From Cristatella mucedo (taxonomy: Eukaryota; Bryozoa; Phylactolaemata; Cristatellidae): a stretch of DNA of 64,000 bases. The stretch spans positions 5,265,001-5,329,000 of the forward strand of contig WPIO01000002.1 of the NCBI GenBank assembly GCA_009760855.2. The letters run 5' to 3'. Below are positions 58,520 through 64,000 of the stretch, piece by piece (the stretch's first letter is position 1; each line of letters starts with the position of its first letter). The translations under genes were made by a program, and so were the position numbers. The notes below the pieces were generated by a model. The model searched no databases and was not told the DNA's origin. It saw nothing but the letters and a program-made list of their open reading frames with translations.

Positions 58520-58725
58520 ATAATGCACTTGATAAAGCGCCGTCAGAGAGCTCAATCTCTGTCTAGGTGCTTTACATTTGCTGCAACGGAAACACGGTCG
58601 AATGGTAAGTGGCATCATGATTGATAAACATTATGAATAACATGGTTAGGGGTGATATGCACAAGGTCAGCATGCAAGTGTGATTAGTGGCAGCATGCAC
58701 AGTGTCAGCACGCATACATTTACCA
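58520..58725 (-). mobile_element. LINE family A, 3' tail fragment
   Basis: Reverse-strand hairpin and 3' UTR (GTGGCAGCATGCACAGTGTC in part) placed tail to tail with the SINE; the two AT-rich tails meet at about 58505-58524. Confidence 0.88.
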
Positions 58726-59004
58726 CGATTTCACGCATTAGGTTACCAGATTAAATGACATAGTCTATTAAGTTATTAATTGTACAGTACAAACAAGCGA
58801 TTCTGGAATTTTTCCGGTATTCTACATTGAATGTGGTGATTCTTAAAAAGCGTCCGCAGATTTGTTTATTTGAAAAAGGGTGCTAAAACAAAGCACCTTC
58901 GGCCGCAGCTCAGTATTTTCTTTAAAAGGTCTATAATTTTTTCAAAGGGATTAACTTTTCAAACTTCATAAAATTTATTTTCTTTATTCAGATGGTTGCC
59001 AGGT

Positions 59005-59040
59005 AACCAAGAGGCTCACCGAGCAGCGAGCCTCTTGGTT
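59005..59040. repeat. Perfect 13-bp inverted repeat
   Basis: AACCAAGAGGCTC (59005-59017), a 10-nt loop, then GAGCCTCTTGGTT (59028-59040), followed by TTT. A strong GC-rich hairpin in AT-rich surroundings. Not part of a LINE I recognise. Confidence 0.85.
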
Positions 59041-59399
59041 TTTAGTGTTTGTAGAGACTTCCGGGAACAAACCATGGCTTCCATCTGAGGAACTTCCAAA
59101 ATAGTTAACGAGTTTTAGTAATAGTTAGAGAAAAAATCTAAAATACTATGAGCATGTATAAGATAGTTTTTAAAAGAGGTAAGGAACTTTACAGGGTATA
59201 TAATAAGGAAAATTCCTAGATCTAATATCACAGCCTTTAGGCTCAAGGTTTAGCCCCATACCAAATATCGGCTACGGACTCACCAAGAAGTGACTTTTGG
59301 TACATGTAAAAAATTTGTTACAAAATGCGTTCCCATTTGAGAAAGCAAATATTTTTAGAAAAAATTCTTTAGGTTTTGAATTCCTGTTTAGAAATTTTT

Positions 59400-59880
59400 A
59401 AAACCAACTTACTAGCTGTAGGCAAACCAAGTGTGATTCAAAAACAGAAGATCTCATCTCTCAAAATAGGCTCTGCCATTATAACTCCTGTAGCATCTGC
59501 ACACAATTCACACAATTTAAATGCTGTTCAAAGTTACCTTTGACTAGACGACCACATCAGTTTTATAATGAAGTCTGCATAATTTAAGCTACGTAACATT
59601 GCTAAAGTACGGGTATTCTTATACAGGGATACTACCTCCAACTTGATCCATGCATTTGAGACATCCCGCCTCGATTAGTGTAACTCGCTTCTTGCTTGTC
59701 TATCGGCCTTACAATGTTAGGCGCTTACAATTGGTGAAAAAACTCTGCAGCTAGGCTTCTCTGTCGTGAGTGTGTGAAGTTGACGTGTCACAACACTTCT
59801 CGCCCAGCTAAACTGGCTCCCAATCAATAAGCACATCGTTTTCAAGTTTCTTTCCCTCCATTTTAGGTCTCCGTTTTGCC
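59400..59880 (+). mobile_element. LINE family A, degenerate copy
   Basis: Matches the segment from AAACCAACTTACTAGCTG through the C-terminal region up to TTTAGGTCTCC, where it is interrupted by the next copy's sequence. No open frame. Confidence 0.8.
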
Positions 59881-60865
59881 GATGTGATTGCCAAGCACAA
59901 CCTAGGCTTTCAATTTAATCCAAAGAGAACTCAGTTGTTGATTCCTCCCTGCATTCTACAGCGTCAAATTGTTCCAGCTCCCTTGCTGCATGTAATGATG
60001 AAATCTGCACATGGATGGCAAAATCCAAAGCGACCTCTCGTTAGACGACCATATCAGCTCCACAGTCAAATCCGCCTATTTTCAGCTTCATAACATTGCT
60101 AAAATTCGGGCCTGTTCAGATAAAGATACCACATCTAAGTTGGTCCATGCATTCGTGACATCCCGTCTCGACTTCTGCAATTCACTGCTCACTGGCCTAC
60201 CAGCATGTGCGATCAGGCGATTGCAGCTGGTGCAAAACTCTGCAGCTAGGCTTGTCTGTCGTGAGCGTCGCAGTTGCCACATTACTCCACTTCTCGCCGA
60301 CCTGCACTGGCTACCAGTCAAGCAACGGATTGACTTCAAGGTTTTGTCGCTCACTTTTAGGTCCCTTCATTCTATGGCTCCAGCCTATCTCTCAGATATG
60401 CTACCCCATCAGGCTAAGCATCGTACCACCCGCTTTACGGAATCCAACAGTCTAGAAATACCTCATACAAACCTTAAATCCTTTGGAGACCGTGCATTTA
60501 GTTCATACGCTCCCAAAGCCTGGAACTCCCTCCCGACCTGCGTCAGAACATCCCCTGACCTGACCACATTTAAAAGGAACCTAAAAACACACCTATTTAG
60601 GACAGCATTTAGTGGGTCCCTATGATTCGTCCTTGATGTGCTTATGCGTGCTGACACTGTGCATGCTGCCACTAACCACATTTGCATGCTGACCCTGTGC
60701 ATGTCACCCCTAACCATATTATTCATTTCGTTTGCTTTTTTCAAGCATGATTTTACTTACCATTCAATTGCATTTCACTTTACAGCAAATGTAAAGTGCC
60801 TAGAGAGAGATTGAGTTCTCTGAGGGCGCTTTATCAAGTGAATTATTATTATTATTATTATTATG
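59880..60865 (+). mobile_element. LINE family A, young C-terminal copy
   Basis: An RT scrap (DVIAKHNLGF-like, 59880) joins an intact 204-codon frame (60011-60625, SDLSLDDHISSTVKSAYF to SGSL), 3' UTR, hairpin and (ATT)n tail at about 60842-60863. Nearly identical to the 24.5-25.4 kb copy. Confidence 0.95.
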
Positions 60866-60889
60866 GCAGCAAAATATATTAAATTAAAT

Positions 60890-61760
60890 GATGATAAAAA
60901 CAACATAATAGTTAAGAGAAAACCAAGTGCGATTCAGAAACTGAAAATTCTCATGCTAAAAATCGGCTTTGCCAGCTTATCTCTGGTTGATTCTGCACGA
61001 AATTTAGGTGCCCTGTTCCAAAAATGACCTTTCATTAGACAACCAAGTCAGCTTCATCTGAAAGTCTGCCTACTTTCTGATGCACAACGTTGCCAGAATT
61101 CAGGCTTGCTTAGACAGGGGTACTACGCCTATAGTGGTCCATGCATTTACTAAAATCGTCTTGACTTCTGTAAGATACTGGTATCTTATTTACTGGCCTG
61201 TGCAATCAGGCGCTTACATTTGGTGCAAAACTTTGCAGCCAGGCTTTTCTGTCTTGAGCGTCACAGTTTCCACATCATACCACTTCACGCCGACCTGCAC
61301 TGACTTCCAGTAAAGCAGTGCATCGGTTTCAAGATTATATCACTCATTTTTAGGTACCTTTATTCTTTGGCTCCAACCTACCTGTCAGATATACTTGCCC
61401 ACGAAGCTAAGCATCGTTCCACATTTTGTATGAATTTAATCGCTTACGTACACCTCATACGAACTTCAAAACTTTTGGAGACCACGCCTTTAGTTCCTAT
61501 GCTCCCAAAGGTTGTAACCCACTTTCGACTGGCGTTACGGCATCCCCTGAATAAAAGACAGTTGAAAAGTAGGTAAAAATGTTGTATATATCACTGCATT
61601 TAGTAGCTCCAAGTGATTTGTCATGTATGTGCTTATGCATGCTTACAATGTGCATGCTGCCACTAACCATATTTGCATGCTCATCCTGTGCATATCGCCT
61701 TTAAACATGTTATTTTTGGTAATATTGTGCATTCTACCACTAACCATATGATTTTAGTTC
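60890..61760 (+). mobile_element. LINE family A, old C-terminal copy
   Basis: Continuous homology to the preceding copy from AAACCAAGTGCGATTCAGAA through the 3' UTR, with frames broken; no clear hairpin at the end. Confidence 0.85.
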
Positions 61761-61767
61761 ATTTGTA

Positions 61768-61789
61768 TCTATCTATATATCTATCTATC

Positions 61790-61824
<35 letters not shown>
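61768..61824. repeat. (TATC)n/(TA)n microsatellite
   Basis: TATC units followed by a TA run of about 30 bp. Confidence 0.95.
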
Positions 61825-61826
<2 letters not shown>

Positions 61827-62049
61827 TCTCGCCTCCTGACATAGAGCGCTCTAACGTGCGTTCTTGTTCGTTGCAGAATTCTTCCGAAAACCGAAGTTCT
61901 TGCGAACATCGTATACGGAAACGATACAGCTAAGACCTGCTTAAAGTTATTCTGATTGTTATTTGACCGTAGCAGGTAAGAAATTACGTGCCTATGGACA
62001 TCTAAACGCTTATCGCTTCGGGCTGCTGGGTCTCCCACGCCGGCGGCTG

Positions 62050-64000
62050 CCTTAGCTTTGCCGGCGGCTAGTAACCTACTTGTTAGTTATGATCGTCAGC
62101 AGCTGTTATCGCTTCGTCATCGCAGATCAAATGCATTCCTAGATATTAATGTTGTTGCTAAGATTCATGAACTATACATTAACAAAAGAAAAGCACCCCG
62201 TAGCCGCCGTGGTGGCCGGAACCAACAGCTCAGACGCCGCTCGTTGGGCGGGAACTGCTAGCTGAGTACCCGCTCGTTCGGTATTCCTAGCATTGTCTCG
62301 AAACGCTCAGCACGCTCCCCCACATGTGTCACTATAAATTCCTCAAACTTAGTGGTCATCAAGCCTGTTGTAACCCTATCGGCCAGACTTAAGGCTTGCC
62401 TTTGGAATCCTCGCTCAATGTGCAATAAACCTCTAGTAATAAGCGACCTTATTTCTGAAAATGGTATCGACCTGCTCGCCCTAACTGAAACTTGGCTGAA
62501 ATCGATAAACTGCCCGACAAATTAAAGACGCTACTCCATCTGGTTTCTCGTTCTTTCACGCCCCTAGATCATCCAAAACTGGAGGTGGAGTTGCTATTGT
62601 CGTGCGCTCGAAATTCAACTTCAAGCCATTTGCGGTACCCTTTAAGCAGTCGTTTGAATCGATTGACTTAATCTCACCCGAAAACAAGCTACCGATAGCG
62701 GCAGTAGTCTCTCGCCCACCAGGTACCAAATCCTTCTTTATCTCAGATTTCTCCGATCTCATTTCGATTCTGTGTGCAAGAAATCGATCCTTCCTCGTTA
62801 TGGGTGATTTCAACGTTCACTTTGATAACTTATCTGACGCTTTCAGCACCGAATTTCGTGCACTGACTGACTCATTGTCTCTTGTGTCTCATGTGCAAGG
62901 CCCTACCCACATCAAGGGTCACACACTCGACCAGATTTACTCATACAACTGCACCCTGTCATCACCAATTATTACCAAATCCTGCTTATCTGACCACATG
63001 CAGATCTCATTCAATCTCCAGTGTGTGCCCACATCCTCCTCTAAAATAATCTGTGAATCGCGAAACCTCAAGACCCTTGACATCGATGCTGTCCGTGCGA
63101 GGATATCTGCTTCACCTCTGCTGCTCAATCCTCCCTCCGATCTGTCATCATTGGTAGATAGCTACAACACGACACTAGCTGACACGCTCGACGAGTTTGC
63201 ACCTCTGACAAAGCGCACTGTGCGCCCCCGCCCAGACGGCATTGGCTTACAACAGACATTAAACTAGACAGGTCTAAAAAGCAAAAGCTTGAATAAGCCT
63301 ACACAAGATCCGGACTAACTGTCCATCGACAGGCATATGAAGACTACTGTAGGTTGTACCAATCGATCCTAGCAAAGGCCAAGTCTAGCTTCCATAAAAA
63401 TATTGTTGAATCACAGATGCACAATCCAAAAATGCTGATGACGACAATAAACCATCTCCTCAACCGTTCCCAGATTAGCTCCTTACCTGATGATCCTAAT
63501 GATGATCTAGCCGATCGCTTCTCTCGATTCTTTGTGCAGAAGATAGACAAGATCAGGGAATCCATCCCTGCGATGACAACCTCCCCACTAGAATGCTGTT
63601 CCTCGGTTCCTGGCTGCACCTCAATGTCTGCATTTAAGCAGGTCACTAGTGATCTAGTCCTAAAGTTCGTAACTCAATCAAAGAAGACGACAAGTCCTCT
63701 GGACCCTATTCCCACTATCCTGCTCCTACGTTGCATTGATCTGCTGCTGCCATGCATAACTAACATAATTAATATGTCATTAGCCTCAGGTCATGTCCCA
63801 GCACCTTTCAAAAAAGCTGTAGTCAGGCCACTTCTCAAGAAAGCTACACTAGACCAAGAGAACATAAGCAACTACCGCCCAGTTTCCCTTCTACCATTCC
63901 TATCAAAGACACTGGAACGGGTCGTGGCAGACCAGCTTAACTCGTATATCGAAACCTCACACCTTGCTAGTAAGTTCCAGTCTGGCTTTAGAGCTAATCA
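62050..64000 (+). mobile_element. LINE family A, best-preserved 5' half, runs off the window
   Basis: N-terminal segment with ACLWNPRSMC (62394), endonuclease with LVMGDFNVHFD (about 62797) and CLSDHMQISF (about 62984), so both the G-D-F-N and S-D-H catalytic motifs are intact. An in-frame TAA lies at 62523, and a one-base loss near 63240 ends the endonuclease frame. A new frame opens at ATG 63432 and stays open to 64000, with NYRPVSLLPFLSKTLERVVA and FQSGFRAN, the RT entry motifs. Catalytic RT would lie beyond the window. Confidence 0.95.

Overview
This is a eukaryotic, animal genomic window. It has no operons, ribosome-binding sites or dense ORFs. Short exons with clear splice sites lie in long AT-rich introns, LINE retrotransposon debris is abundant, and simple repeats are frequent. 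Integrin beta exons place it in Metazoa or a close relative. The LINE style suggests an aquatic invertebrate, but I cannot name the phylum.

Layout. 1-4.3 kb is GC/CpG-rich and holds a 1.1-kb (GA)n tract and a (CGG)n tract; I recognise no gene there. 4.4-19 kb holds LINE copies (family A 3' fragments, two family B pieces and one almost complete but dead family A copy at 15.7-18.9 kb), a 10-bp minisatellite at 9.0-9.5 kb, and (GA)n and (TA)n microsatellites. 20.06-39.47 kb, minus strand, carries most of an integrin beta gene (gene A): part of the beta-I domain, cysteine-rich I-EGF modules, the beta-tail, the transmembrane segment, and a canonical cytoplasmic tail with two NPxY motifs. Possible 5' exons reach 48.1 kb. 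Its introns hold many LINE copies and a Tigger/pogo-like DNA transposon remnant (29.27-30.58 kb). 49.7-51.0 kb, minus strand, holds the last two exons of a second integrin beta gene (gene B) in the same orientation, with a divergent tail; its 5' exons were not found in the rest of the window. 51-64 kb is mostly intron-like AT-rich DNA and LINE copies, plus a tRNA-headed SINE that shares the LINE tail, and ends in a family A LINE whose reverse transcriptase frame is open to the edge.

The one coherent biological system is therefore a tandem pair of integrin beta genes. Gene A has a conventional talin/PTB-binding tail; gene B keeps the membrane-proximal motif but has lost recognisable NPxY motifs. 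The repeats form a second system: a LINE family whose 3' hairpin is shared with a SINE and appears to have seeded (GA)n microsatellites.
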